A stretch of 64,000 nucleotides of DNA from DATHVI01 sp035461385 (lineage in GTDB: Bacteria > Actinomycetota > Thermoleophilia > Solirubrobacterales > 70-9), in NCBI GenBank assembly GCA_035461385.1, contig DATHVI010000131.1, forward strand, positions 17,857-81,856, given 5' to 3'. The position numbers and the translations under genes were made by a program. The notes beneath the pieces were generated by a model that had not been told where the DNA came from, did no database searches, and was given only the letters and a program-made list of their open reading frames with translations. How positions within the stretch are numbered: position 1 is the stretch's first letter; each line of letters opens with the position of its first letter. Below, in pieces: positions 53,121-62,780 of the stretch.

Positions 53121-54388
53121 ACGGGCGCCCGGAGACGATCTACGCGCTGTTCGCGTTCGCGACCGCGGCGCTCGTCGCCTGGATGCTGGTCCCGGTCGCC
53201 GAGCGGATCGCCTGGAGGATCGGGGCGATCGACACCCCGAACGAGCGCAGCCTCCACACCGCCCCGACCCCGCGGCTCGGCGGGCTCGCGATCCTGGTCG
53301 CGGTCGTCGTCTCGATGGTGCTGTTCCTCCCCTGGGCCGAGCAGACGCAGGCGATCATCGTCGGCGCCGTGGTGATCGCCGCCGTCGGCGCTCTCGACGA
53401 CCTCGTCGACCTCCCGGCCGGCACCAAGCTCGCCGGCCAGACGCTCGCCGCCGCGATCCCGGTCTTCAACGGCGTCAACGCCAGCGTCGTCACCCTCCCC
53501 TTCGTCGGCGGCGTCGACATGCGTGACGTCGAAGTCGCCAACCTCCCGGTGGTCGGCGAGGTCCACCTCGGCCACGTCTTGACGATCGTCGGGATCGTCG
53601 CGGTGATCAACGTGATCAACTGGATCGACGGCGTCGACGGGCTCGCCGCCGGCGTCTGCGTGATCGGCGCGGCGACCCTGGCAGTGATCGCGCTCTCGCT
53701 CGACCGCGTCGGTGCCGGGGTGCTCGCGGCGCTCACCGCGGGGGCCGCGCTCGGATTCCTGCGCCACGGGTTCCCGCCCGCGTCGAGCTTCATGGGTGAC
53801 ACCGGGTCGAACCTGCTCGGCTACCTGCTCGGCGCGATCGCGGTCCAGGGGGCGCTGAAGACGAACGCGGTCGTGGCGCTGTTCTTTCCCCTCCTCGTCC
53901 TCGCCGTCCCGATCCTCGACACCACCTTCGTGATCGCGAAGCGGATCAAGTACCGCCAACCGGTCTACCGCGCCGACCGATTCCACTTCCACCACCGGAT
54001 GGCGAACATCGGCTTCTCGCAGCGCCGCACCCTCGCCTACCTGTACTCATGGGTGCTGGTCATGGCGGCGCTCGCGCTCGCGCTGCGGTTCGTGCCCTAC
54101 AGCGACGACGCCGGCAACTTCGACCCGCTTTGGTCGACGGTGATGGCGGCCTGCCTGGTGGCGGCGCTGGCGGCGAGCATCTACCTGGTGGTCACGCTCG
54201 AGATCCTCAAGCTGCGCCGCTTCCGCCTCCGCCAGCTCGCCCAGGCGCCGGGCCATGCACCCGACCCGGGCGAGGTCGACGTCGGCGTCGCCCGCGAGCT
54301 CGAGACCGGCAGCTTCGCCGCCGTCAATCCCGAGACCGGCGAGTTCGAGCCGGTCGATCCCGAGACGGGGGAGTTCGAGGCCGTCTAG
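53111..54388 (+). CDS. WecA/TagO-like undecaprenyl-phosphate sugar-1-phosphate transferase
   Basis: A 425-residue polytopic enzyme of the MraY/WecA family with about ten TM helices. Motifs: ERSLHTAPTPRLGGLAI, GALDDLVDLPAGTKL with the DD pair, NVINWIDGVDGLAAGV with catalytic Asp, SSFMGDTGSNLLGY and the basic HFHHRM of family loop 5. It transfers GlcNAc-1-P or a similar sugar phosphate to the C55 lipid carrier. It has an unusual cytoplasmic tail of about 45 residues ending in repeats of PETGEFE. Its stop overlaps by four bases that of the convergent MerR gene. Confidence 0.9.
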   Translation: MFVDGRPETIYALFAFATAALVAWMLVPVAERIAWRIGAIDTPNERSLHTAPTPRLGGLAILVAVVVSMVLFLPWAEQTQAIIVGAVVIAAVGALDDLVDLPAGTKLAGQTLAAAIPVFNGVNASVVTLPFVGGVDMRDVEVANLPVVGEVHLGHVLTIVGIVAVINVINWIDGVDGLAAGVCVIGAATLAVIALSLDRVGAGVLAALTAGAALGFLRHGFPPASSFMGDTGSNLLGYLLGAIAVQGALKTNAVVALFFPLLVLAVPILDTTFVIAKRIKYRQPVYRADRFHFHHRMANIGFSQRRTLAYLYSWVLVMAALALALRFVPYSDDAGNFDPLWSTVMAACLVAALAASIYLVVTLEILKLRRFRLRQLAQAPGHAPDPGEVDVGVARELETGSFAAVNPETGEFEPVDPETGEFEAV

Positions 54389-54852
54389 CCCGGGCGCCGG
54401 CAGTCGGCCCCGTCGACCCGGATCACGCGGACCGCGGCGAGCGGGTCTTCGGCATCCTCGCCCGCGGCCGGGAACAGCGCGCACTCCTCGGGGGTCGCGC
54501 AGCCGCACTCGCTCGCGACTTCCAGCCATCCCTTCATCGCCTTCGTCCGCTCGAGCAGCGCCTCGACCTCGCCTAGCTTACGCGCCGAGAGCGAGCGCAT
54601 CTCGGCGCCGAGCCCGCTGCCGCGGTCGATCCCATCGACCAGCTCCCTGATCTCCTCGAGCTTGAACCCGGCGGCCTGCGCGACGCCGATGAACGCGAGC
54701 TTGCCGAGCGCCGACTCGTCGTAGCGCCGCTGTCCCTGCTCGCGCTCGGGCTCGGGGAGCAGGCCGATCGACTCGTAGTAGCGGATCGCGGACGGCGCTA
54801 CGCCCACTCTGCGGGCCACCTCGCCGATCGTCAGCTCAGGCCACTCGTCCAT
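54385..54852 (-). CDS. MerR-family regulator with C-terminal cysteine cluster
   Basis: A 155-residue MerR protein: helix-turn-helix LTIGEVARRVGVAPSAIRYYESIGLLP, then RRYDESALGKLAFI and the dimerisation coiled coil (RSLSARKLGEVEALLERTKAM). The effector end reads CGCATPEECALF, a C-x-C-x5-C set like the last three of the four SoxR cluster cysteines; the first is Ala. It may bind a metal or a modified cluster, or simply sense thiol redox. It is divergent from a SnoaL-like gene across a clear MerR-type operator-promoter at 54882. Confidence 0.85.
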   Translation of the reverse strand: MDEWPELTIGEVARRVGVAPSAIRYYESIGLLPEPEREQGQRRYDESALGKLAFIGVAQAAGFKLEEIRELVDGIDRGSGLGAEMRSLSARKLGEVEALLERTKAMKGWLEVASECGCATPEECALFPAAGEDAEDPLAAVRVIRVDGADCRRPG

Positions 54853-54881
54853 CTATCGGGCCGCTCCTACATCCCCGGGGG

Positions 54882-54906
54882 CCTTGACTTCAAGCCCACT
54901 TCAAGG
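54882..54906 (+). promoter_or_regulatory. MerR-type operator/promoter
   Basis: CCTTGA...TCAAGG ends bound a 25-bp inverted repeat that also contains two direct copies of ACTTCAAG separated by three bases. TTGACTT inside it can serve as a -35 element. This is the layout of MerR-controlled promoters, placed 50 bp before the SnoaL-like gene and 30 bp before the divergent MerR gene. Confidence 0.65.
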
Positions 54907-54955
54907 CGGATGGTAGTCCCGAGACGGTCGAATCACAACCGAAGGAGGCACTGCG

Positions 54956-55324
54956 ATGACCGTGAAGACCGGCCTCGAGTTCGACCTCGAGGCATTCAGG
55001 CGCGCGTACGAGGACTGGGACATCGAGACGCTCAGCGGGCTCTACGCCGATGACGTGGAGCTCGTCCAGATCGACCGCGAGAGCCCGCCGAGCGCGCCCC
55101 GCGTCCGCCGCGGACGCGACGTGCTGCGAGGGATGTTCGAGCATTGCGCGGCCGCGGGCGTCCAGGCGACCGTCCGCAACGCGCTCGCCGGGAACGATCG
55201 CGCGGCGGCGACGATCACCTGCCGGTTTCCGGGCGGGCGGGAGGTCGTCGCGAACTCGATCCTCGAGCTCGAGGACGGACGGATCGTCCGCGAGCGCGCC
55301 GTTCAGGCCGGCGATCCGCGCTGA
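54956..55324 (+). CDS. SnoaL-like/NTF2-fold protein
   Basis: A 122-residue NTF2-like protein: FRRAYEDWDIETLSGLYADDVELVQIDRE, a charged RVRRGRDVLRGMF turn, then RNALAGNDRAAATITCRFPGGREVVANSILELEDGRI. The cone-shaped SnoaL fold serves as a small-molecule isomerase, hydrolase or binding protein; no catalytic residues can be assigned. GAAGGAGG lies before ATG 54956. It is the direct target of the divergent MerR regulator by position. Confidence 0.8.
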   Translation: MTVKTGLEFDLEAFRRAYEDWDIETLSGLYADDVELVQIDRESPPSAPRVRRGRDVLRGMFEHCAAAGVQATVRNALAGNDRAAATITCRFPGGREVVANSILELEDGRIVRERAVQAGDPR

Positions 55325-55392
55325 TCGCCGCGGGTCGCGAGGGACAATCGGGCGGGCGGCGACGCTCGCCGCGCCGAAGAGAGGAGGGCGAG

Positions 55393-55773
55393 ATGCCCAA
55401 AGCAACGAGGGAAAGCGCCTCCGAGCATTTCGAGCTCGAGGGCTATGAGGGTCATTTCGAGCATTTCGAGGGCGGCTGGAGCGTCGGCTTCGAGCGCTAT
55501 ACGGCCGACGCCGACCTGGCTCCCCTGCTCGAAGGGCTCCCCGACGATCGCTGCCAGTGCGAGCACCTCGGTTACGTGGTTGCGGGCAAGGTGGCGTTTC
55601 AGACCGCCGACCGCGAAGAGGTGTTCGAGGCGGGGGACGCGTACTTCGTCGCGCCCGGCCACACGCCGAGGCTGTACGCCGGCACGGAGGTGATCGAGTT
55701 CAGCCCGACGGCGGAGCTGCGTCGCACGCTCGAGGTCGCAGCGCGGAACCTGGAGGGCGCCGGGGCCGAATGA
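55393..55773 (+). CDS. Cupin-domain protein
   Basis: A 126-residue single cupin: CEHLGYVVAGKVAFQTADREEVFEAGDAYFVAPGHTP spans the two cupin motifs. Motif 1 is reduced (one clear histidine in CEHLGYV plus a Cys-x-Cys pair just before), and motif 2 keeps GHTP. A GAGGAGGG site precedes the ATG at 55393. It lies 68 bases after the SnoaL-like gene and may share its MerR-controlled transcript. The metal and substrate are unknown. Confidence 0.8.
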   Translation: MPKATRESASEHFELEGYEGHFEHFEGGWSVGFERYTADADLAPLLEGLPDDRCQCEHLGYVVAGKVAFQTADREEVFEAGDAYFVAPGHTPRLYAGTEVIEFSPTAELRRTLEVAARNLEGAGAE

Positions 55774-55956
55774 GGGCTTGCCCGGGCGCACTCTCGCAGG
55801 GCGCCCGGGCAGCCGTCGACGCGTGCCTGGCGCCGCGTCCGGGCGCGGGACGGGCCGGACGGGGAACCGGCGCACGCCCGACCGGGGTCTGGTAATCGTG
55901 GTCGTGGTGCAGCGGCCGATCGGCCGTTGGAGGTACGGGGGAAGAAGGAGTTAGGG

Positions 55957-56844
55957 ATGCGTACGAGGATGCTCTTTGCGACGCCCGTCGCGGCCGTGCT
56001 CGGATTCGCGATCGCGGCTTCCCCGGCCAGCGCCGGGCTGATCGACCGGACGACGTCGAAGCTCGGCGGGGTAACCCAAGGGCTCGGCGGCGGCTCCGGC
56101 GAAACCGAGTTCACGCTCGGCGGCGAGCGATGCCGGCTGATCCCGGTCGCGCCCGCGCAGGCGCCACCGGTCGGCACCGGCGAGTGCCCCGGGGTTCGTC
56201 CCGGCGCGGTCGTGCTCAGCGACCTCGGCCAGTGCAGCTTCAACTTCCTCTTCAACGGCGGCGACGGACGGCGCTACATCGGCACCGCTGGCCACTGCAT
56301 CCTCGAGGACGAGGGCGAGGAGCGGTCCTGGGCGCCCGGCCGGGGCCCGGAGGCCCGCGACGGCTCCGGCCAGCGGATCGGCGAGTTCGCCTACGCGGTC
56401 CTCGAGGACCCGAAGGACTTCGCGCTGATCCGCCTCGACCCCGGCGTCGCCGCCGACCCGGCGATGTGCTACTTCGGCGGCCCGACCGGGATCGACGACA
56501 GCACCCCGGGCCCGCTGCCGCCGACCCTGCTCCACCACTTCGGGGCGGGGCTGCTGGTCGGCGACGTGCTCCCGGCGCGGACCGCGGTCGCGACCGGGAT
56601 GCCCGACCCCGACCACGTGTTCGCGAACGGCGTCGCGATCTTCGGCGACTCGGGAAGCGGCGCGATCTCCGCAAGCGGCGGGGCCGTCGGCGTCCTCGTC
56701 ACCCTCGGCGGCCACGCCGGCTCGATCGGCGCCGACGGAGTCGAGGTCGGGACGATCGGGATCACCCGCATCCGGCCGCAGATCGAGCGCGCCGCGCAGG
56801 TGGTCGGCACCGGGATGACGCTGCAGACGGCGCCTCTCCAGTAG
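55957..56844 (+). CDS. Secreted trypsin-like serine protease
   Basis: A 295-residue exported protein. The signal peptide runs MRTRMLFATPVAAVLGFAIA to a cleavage near ASPASAG. The chymotrypsin-fold triad is visible: His in TAGHC, Asp in DPKDFALIRL, Ser in FGDSGSGAI. Cysteines at GQCSF, GHCIL and AMCYF could form disulfides, fitting the DsbA/VKOR system of this cell. GAAGGAG upstream supports ATG 55957. A hairpin follows the gene at 56872. The natural substrate is unknown. Confidence 0.85.
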   Translation: MRTRMLFATPVAAVLGFAIAASPASAGLIDRTTSKLGGVTQGLGGGSGETEFTLGGERCRLIPVAPAQAPPVGTGECPGVRPGAVVLSDLGQCSFNFLFNGGDGRRYIGTAGHCILEDEGEERSWAPGRGPEARDGSGQRIGEFAYAVLEDPKDFALIRLDPGVAADPAMCYFGGPTGIDDSTPGPLPPTLLHHFGAGLLVGDVLPARTAVATGMPDPDHVFANGVAIFGDSGSGAISASGGAVGVLVTLGGHAGSIGADGVEVGTIGITRIRPQIERAAQVVGTGMTLQTAPLQ

Positions 56845-56871
56845 GCGAACGCCAGGGACGGAGGCCGTTCC

Positions 56872-56899
56872 GGCCCACGTGACAGCGGTCACGTAGGCC
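56872..56899 (+). terminator. Strong hairpin after the protease gene
   Basis: GGCCCACGTGAC, loop AGCG, GTCACGTAGGCC: a 12-bp stem with one mismatch, 28 bases after the protease stop. It lacks a T-tract, so it may be a terminator of the GC-rich type or an operator for the following ATP synthase operon. Confidence 0.45.
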
Positions 56900-56934
56900 G
56901 GGCCTCGGGGGCGCGTGTAGCAGGCTCGGTTGGC

Positions 56935-57002
56935 TATAGTCGCCTGAGCCGTCCGTGCTCCCCGCCGACGCGGGGCGGGGCGGCTATCGCTCTTCCTTGA
57001 CC
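56935..57002 (+). promoter_or_regulatory. Leader region of the ATP synthase operon
   Basis: A TATAGT at 56935-56940 could be a -10 element though no good -35 is evident. It is followed by a GC hairpin (CCCCGC-CGAC-GCGGGG near 56960) and a T-rich run ending TTGACC just before the first start. The arrangement suggests a promoter plus possible attenuator, but assignments are weak. Confidence 0.3.
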
Positions 57003-57004
57003 TC

Positions 57005-57433
57005 TTGTCCACGTTCGCTCTAGAAGGATCTGACGCTGCCGGCGCGTCCGGACGGCTGACGCTCGTCCGCTACGCCGATCTCGCCCTGCTTGCGCTGGCG
57101 CTGCCGGTGTTCTTGCTCGCCGGCTGGCCGCTGCTCGGCTACGCGGCCCTCGCCGCCGCCTGGCTCGCCCAGCACGCGCTGCTGGTTTACGGCGGGCGGA
57201 GGTCGACCGAGGAGGCGCTGGCCGGGAACCGCCGGGCGGCGCTCGGGTTCTTCGCGATCGCGACCCTCGGCAGGGTCTGGCTCGTCACCGCCACCGTTCT
57301 CGCCGTCGGGCTGATCGGCGACCGGGAGGACGGCCTCGCCGCCGCCCTGCTCGCCGCCGTCCTGGTGACGGTCCACCTCGGCGGCAAGGTGGTTGGGCGG
57401 CTCGTCGATCCCGAGCAGGGGAGGCGGCGATGA
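57005..57433 (+). CDS. AtpI-like small membrane protein of the ATP synthase operon
   Basis: A 142-residue hydrophobic protein with four TM helices, the position and size of the poorly conserved ATP synthase protein I. The helices include YADLALLALALPVFLLAGW and FFAIATLGRVWLVTATVLAVG. The formal start is TTG 57005, without a visible ribosome-binding site; no later in-frame ATG or GTG exists before the first helix. Its stop overlaps the atpB start (ATGA). In other bacteria AtpI aids c-ring assembly or Mg/Ca transport; here only context supports that. Confidence 0.7.
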   Translation: MSTFALEGSDAAGASGRLTLVRYADLALLALALPVFLLAGWPLLGYAALAAAWLAQHALLVYGGRRSTEEALAGNRRAALGFFAIATLGRVWLVTATVLAVGLIGDREDGLAAALLAAVLVTVHLGGKVVGRLVDPEQGRRR

Positions 57434-58341
57434 GCTGGAAGCTCAAAGCGCTCGCCGGCGTCGGCCTGTGGCTCGCGATCACGTTCGCTCTCCTGCTGAT
57501 CGCCGGCGATGCGGGCAAGAACGAGGAGTTCCAGCCTCAGAACGAGTTCAAGCTCGACGCATGGGTGCCGATCGAGATCGGCCCGTTCGACCTCAGCATC
57601 AACAAGGCGGTGCTCTACCTGGTCCTCGCCGGCGCCCTGACCACGTTGACGATGGTCTGGGTGTCGCGGCGGATGAGCGCCGAGCGGCCGAACAAGACCC
57701 AGATGGTGGTCGAGCTCGCCTATGACCTGACCCGGAACAACATCACCGGCGGCAATCTCGATCCGATGATGGCCGCGCGCTGGTTTCCGTTCCTCGCCGG
57801 CCTCTTCTTCTTCATCTGGTTCTCGAACATGATCGGCTTCCTGCCGCTGCCGATCAACACCGAGCACAAGGTCGACATCTTCGGGCTCGAGCTCCCCTCG
57901 CTCGCGCTGTACGCCGCGACCGCCAACCTCTCGATCCCGCTCGTGCTGACCCTCGTCGTCTGGTTCTCGTACCACGTCGAAGGCGTTCGAGCGAAGGGCT
58001 TCTTCAAGTACCTGGCGAGTTGGCTGCCGCCGGGACTCGAGAACATGAACCCGATCGGCAAGGGGTTCATCTTCGTGATCGAGGCGATTTCCCACTTCGC
58101 CCGCCTGATTTCACTCTCGGTGCGACTGTTCGCGAACATCCTCGCCGGCCACCTGCTGCTGCTGTTCATGGGCGGGGGGCTGGCGGTGCTGCTGGGGATC
58201 GCGGCGCTCGGCGTGATCACGTTCCCGCTCGCGTTCTTCTTCTTCGTCCTCGAGGTCGGCCTAATCGCGACCCTGCAGGCATTCATCTTCGCCACCCTGA
58301 CCGCGATCTACCTCGGTGGCGCCACCGCCGAGAGCCACTGA
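57430..58341 (+). CDS. atpB: F-type ATP synthase subunit a
   Basis: A 303-residue F0 membrane subunit. The proton-channel arginine is in SLSVRLFANILAGH in the penultimate helix region; NMIGFLPLPINTEHKVDIF and VWFSYHVEGVRAKGFFKYL match the family. With the c-ring it couples proton flow to rotation. It overlaps the AtpI-like gene by four bases. A 28-base gap with AAAAGGAGTAACGAC leads to atpE. Confidence 0.95.
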   Translation: MSWKLKALAGVGLWLAITFALLLIAGDAGKNEEFQPQNEFKLDAWVPIEIGPFDLSINKAVLYLVLAGALTTLTMVWVSRRMSAERPNKTQMVVELAYDLTRNNITGGNLDPMMAARWFPFLAGLFFFIWFSNMIGFLPLPINTEHKVDIFGLELPSLALYAATANLSIPLVLTLVVWFSYHVEGVRAKGFFKYLASWLPPGLENMNPIGKGFIFVIEAISHFARLISLSVRLFANILAGHLLLLFMGGGLAVLLGIAALGVITFPLAFFFFVLEVGLIATLQAFIFATLTAIYLGGATAESH

Positions 58342-58363
58342 GGCAACTAGAGAAAAGGAGTAA

Positions 58364-58630
<267 letters not shown>

Positions 58631-58634
58631 GAAC

Positions 58635-59240
58635 GTGGCGTTGCTCGCAGACATCGCACCGCTACTCGTCGCCCAGGCCGAGAACGGCCACGGCGAGGAG
58701 GAGGGCGGGAGCTTTCTCGTCGAGCCGGGCCTCGGGCTGATGGTCTGGACCCTGGTCCTGTTCCTGTTCACGATGTGGGTGCTCAGCAAGCTCGCATTCC
58801 CGCGGATCCAGGCTGCGCTCGAGAAGCGCGCGAACCAGATCCGCGAGAACGTCGAGGCGTCCGGGCGCCAGCGCGAGGAGGCCGACCGCCTGCTCGAGGA
58901 GTACCGGCAGCGGCTCACCGAGGCCCGTGAGCAGGCGGAGGAGATCGTCGCCCGCGCCCGCAAAGCCGCCGAGGCGCAGGAGGCCCAGGCCGCGGCCGAC
59001 GGCCGGGCGAAGCGCGAGGAGCTGGTCGCGGCCGCCCGCAAGGACATCGAGGCCGAGACCCGGCGCTCGCTCGAGCAGATCCGCAAGGAGGTCGCCGACC
59101 TCACCCTGCTCGCGACTGAGAAGGTCACCCGCAAGACCCTCGGCCCCGACGACCACCGCCGCCTGATCGACGAGGCCCTCGCCGAGGTCGACTTCTCGGC
59201 CCTGGCCGGCGACGGAAACGGAGACCGGGAGAGCCGGTGA
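58635..59240 (+). CDS. atpF: F-type ATP synthase subunit b
   Basis: A 201-residue GTG-started subunit. One TM helix (LGLMVWTLVLFLFTMWVLSKLAF) is followed by a long charged coiled coil (ALEKRANQIRENVEASGRQREEADRLL onward) that forms the peripheral stalk; TEKVTRKTLGPDDHRRLIDEAL near the end contacts delta. The 25-residue N-terminal extension before the helix is longer than in E. coli. It starts four bases after atpE; a 127-base spacer, unusually long for an atp operon, follows. Confidence 0.94.
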   Translation: MALLADIAPLLVAQAENGHGEEEGGSFLVEPGLGLMVWTLVLFLFTMWVLSKLAFPRIQAALEKRANQIRENVEASGRQREEADRLLEEYRQRLTEAREQAEEIVARARKAAEAQEAQAAADGRAKREELVAAARKDIEAETRRSLEQIRKEVADLTLLATEKVTRKTLGPDDHRRLIDEALAEVDFSALAGDGNGDRESR

Positions 59241-59367
59241 CCTGGTCCGGGCCAGCGACGAAGTCGCGGTCGCCGCGGGTGGCCTACAAGGGCGCGCTCG
59301 GTCCGAGCCGGTTGGCAGCGGACGCGGGAGCGAGCGGGAGCGGAGCAGCCAACGGAGTTGTTCGCTG
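59241..59367. other. Spacer between atpF and atpH
   Basis: 127 bases without a convincing ORF. A short inverted pair (GTTGGC/GCCAAC) and purine-rich GCGGGAGCGAGCGGGAGCGG repeats are the only structure seen. Confidence 0.4.
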
Positions 59368-59901
59368 ATGGAGGAAATCGCCCGGGTATACGCCGAGTCC
59401 GTGTTCGATGTCGCGCGCGAGCGCGGCAAGCTCGACGAGGTCCGCGAGCAGCTCGGCGAGGTCGCGGACGCGATCTCGCAGAGTCGCGACCTGCAGATGT
59501 TCCTCTTCAGTCCATACTTCTCCTCGGCCGAGAAGCGCGACGGGATCTCGCGCGCGGTCACGGGGGCGGAGCCCGAGCTCGTAAACTTCCTCGAGTTGCT
59601 CGCCGAGAAGCACCGGATGCCCGCGATCTTCAGGATCCGCGAGCGTTACGAGGAGCTCTGGGCGGAGGCGAACCGGCGGCTCGAGGTGAAGCTGACGAGC
59701 GCGGTCGAGCTCGATCCCCAGATCGTTGAGCGCGTCGGCGCCGAGATCGAGCGTCAGACCGATCGCACGATCGAGCTGTCGAGCGACGTCGACGACGGAA
59801 TCCTCGGCGGCCTGGTGCTCCAGGTCGGGAACATGGTCCTCGACGCCAGTCTGCGGGGAAAGCTGGAGAGATTGAGAAAGGAAGTCGCTCAGGCGGCTTA
59901 G
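59368..59901 (+). CDS. atpH: F-type ATP synthase subunit delta
   Basis: A 177-residue OSCP-type subunit that joins F1 to the peripheral stalk. The N-terminal helical domain (EIARVYAESVFDVARERGKLDEVREQL) and the C-terminal conserved DDGILGGLVLQVGNMVLDASLRGKLERLR are typical. ATG 59368 gives the usual length. It is followed by a 157-base structured spacer. Confidence 0.94.
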   Translation: MEEIARVYAESVFDVARERGKLDEVREQLGEVADAISQSRDLQMFLFSPYFSSAEKRDGISRAVTGAEPELVNFLELLAEKHRMPAIFRIRERYEELWAEANRRLEVKLTSAVELDPQIVERVGAEIERQTDRTIELSSDVDDGILGGLVLQVGNMVLDASLRGKLERLRKEVAQAA

Positions 59902-60058
59902 GGACGTGAACCGAACGGGCGCGAAAACCAAGCAGGTCGTGGGACGCAGGCCGATCGGCGAAGCGAGCGTAGTTGATGCCTACGTGAGCGAGACGATCGG
60001 CCGAGGACCGCGAGATGCGCAGGTTTGCAGCGTCCGCTGAGAAGGAGAAGTAACCCAA
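59902..60058. other. Structured spacer between atpH and atpA
   Basis: 157 bases. A perfect 9-bp inverted repeat (GGCCGATCG at 59949-59957, CGATCGGCC at 59994-60002) encloses a second small stem (CGTAG/CTACG), giving a two-level hairpin. GAGAAGGAG just before atpA is its ribosome-binding site. No ORF. Confidence 0.45.
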
Positions 60059-61696
<1,638 letters not shown>

Positions 61697-61859
61697 GATC
61701 GCTGCCTCCTCCCACTGCAGCACGCCGCACCCGGCTGCAAACCGGCGCCAGTCGGCGCCCTCGGTCGCTCGCGCACTTTTCAAGTGCGCCACGCTCCCTG
61801 CGTCCTTGCCTGGCTTGGTTTTCGCCGGCTGAGACGCACTGCCGCGGGAGGAGGCAGCG
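61697..61859. repeat. Structured spacer between atpA and atpG with 16-bp perfect inverted ends
   Basis: Arms ATCGCTGCCTCCTCCC (61698-61713) and GGGAGGAGGCAGCGAT (61846-61861) are exact complements. The right arm contains the atpG ribosome-binding site and reaches into its start codon. Inside are further hairpins, e.g. GCGCACTT-TTC-AAGTGCGC, and CTGCGTCCTTGCC shared with the repeat at 13364-13530. A 56-codon frame (ATG 61693 to TAG 61861-61863) crosses the element but looks like low-complexity read-through. Confidence 0.6.
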
Positions 61860-62780
61860 ATAGCCACCCAGAAGGAAGTCAAGAACCGCATCGGGTCGGT
61901 CAAGAACATCCACAAGATCACCCGGGCGATGGAGATGGTCGCGGCCGCGCGGCTGCGCCGCGCCGAGCAGCGGATCGAGGCGATGCGCCCGTACGCCGCC
62001 GCGATCCGCAAGATGACCAGGCAGGTGGCCGCGGCCTCGACCGAGGCGGCGACCCAGGTGCCGCTGCTCGACGACCGGCCCGAGGTGCGCAACGTCGGGA
62101 TCCTCCTCGTAACCGGCGACCGCGGGCTCGCGGGGTCGTTCAACACCAACATTATCCGCGAGGGCGTCCGGTTGCGCCAGGAGTTCACCGAGTCGGGGTC
62201 CGAGGTCTCGTTCGCGATCGTCGGCCGCCGCGGCAACTCGACGATGAGCTTCCGCGGCGAGCCGGTGTCGAGCTCGTACATCGGCTTCACCGACCGCCCG
62301 GCGTTCGCGAACGCGCGCGAGATCTCGCGCGACCTGGTGACCGGGTTCATCGACGGAGAGGTCGACCGAGTCGAGCTGGTCTACAACCGCTACGTCTCGC
62401 CGCTGACCCAGTACGTCCGCCGCCAAACGCTGCTGCCGCTGTCGGAGGCGGAGGTGTTCGGCGAGGGAGTCGTCGACGAGGAGCGGCCCGCCGACGAGGA
62501 GCTCGCGAAGGCGCACGAGCGCGCTTACTGGGACTACGAGCCCGACCCCGAGACGCTCCTCCCGCAGCTGTTCGAGGAGTACGTCGACCTGTCCGTTTTC
62601 CGGGCCCTGCTCGAGTCGGCGGCGTCCGAGCACGGGGCGCGGATGACCGCGATGCGAAACGCGGCCGAGAACGCGCAGGAGATGATCGGAGACCTGACCC
62701 TGGAGATGAACCGGGCGCGTCAGGCGGAGATCACGCAGGAGATCTTGGAAGTCGTTGCGGGCGCCGAAGCGCTGGGGTGA
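61860..62780 (+). CDS. atpG: F-type ATP synthase subunit gamma (apparent ATA start)
   Basis: A 306-residue rotor shaft subunit. Family similarity starts at IATQKEVKNRIGSVKNIHKI, i.e. the expected Met is encoded by ATA at 61860. GGAGGAGG ends five bases upstream, an ideal ribosome-binding site for that codon. In-frame upstream there is only a CTG before a TGA at 61830, and the first in-frame ATG (61929) would delete the conserved N-terminal helix. The C-terminal helix (MRNAAENAQEMIGDLTLEMNRARQAEITQEI) is complete. A non-canonical start, or a sequence error of ATG to ATA, must be assumed. Confidence 0.92.
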   Translation: MATQKEVKNRIGSVKNIHKITRAMEMVAAARLRRAEQRIEAMRPYAAAIRKMTRQVAAASTEAATQVPLLDDRPEVRNVGILLVTGDRGLAGSFNTNIIREGVRLRQEFTESGSEVSFAIVGRRGNSTMSFRGEPVSSSYIGFTDRPAFANAREISRDLVTGFIDGEVDRVELVYNRYVSPLTQYVRRQTLLPLSEAEVFGEGVVDEERPADEELAKAHERAYWDYEPDPETLLPQLFEEYVDLSVFRALLESAASEHGARMTAMRNAAENAQEMIGDLTLEMNRARQAEITQEILEVVAGAEALG

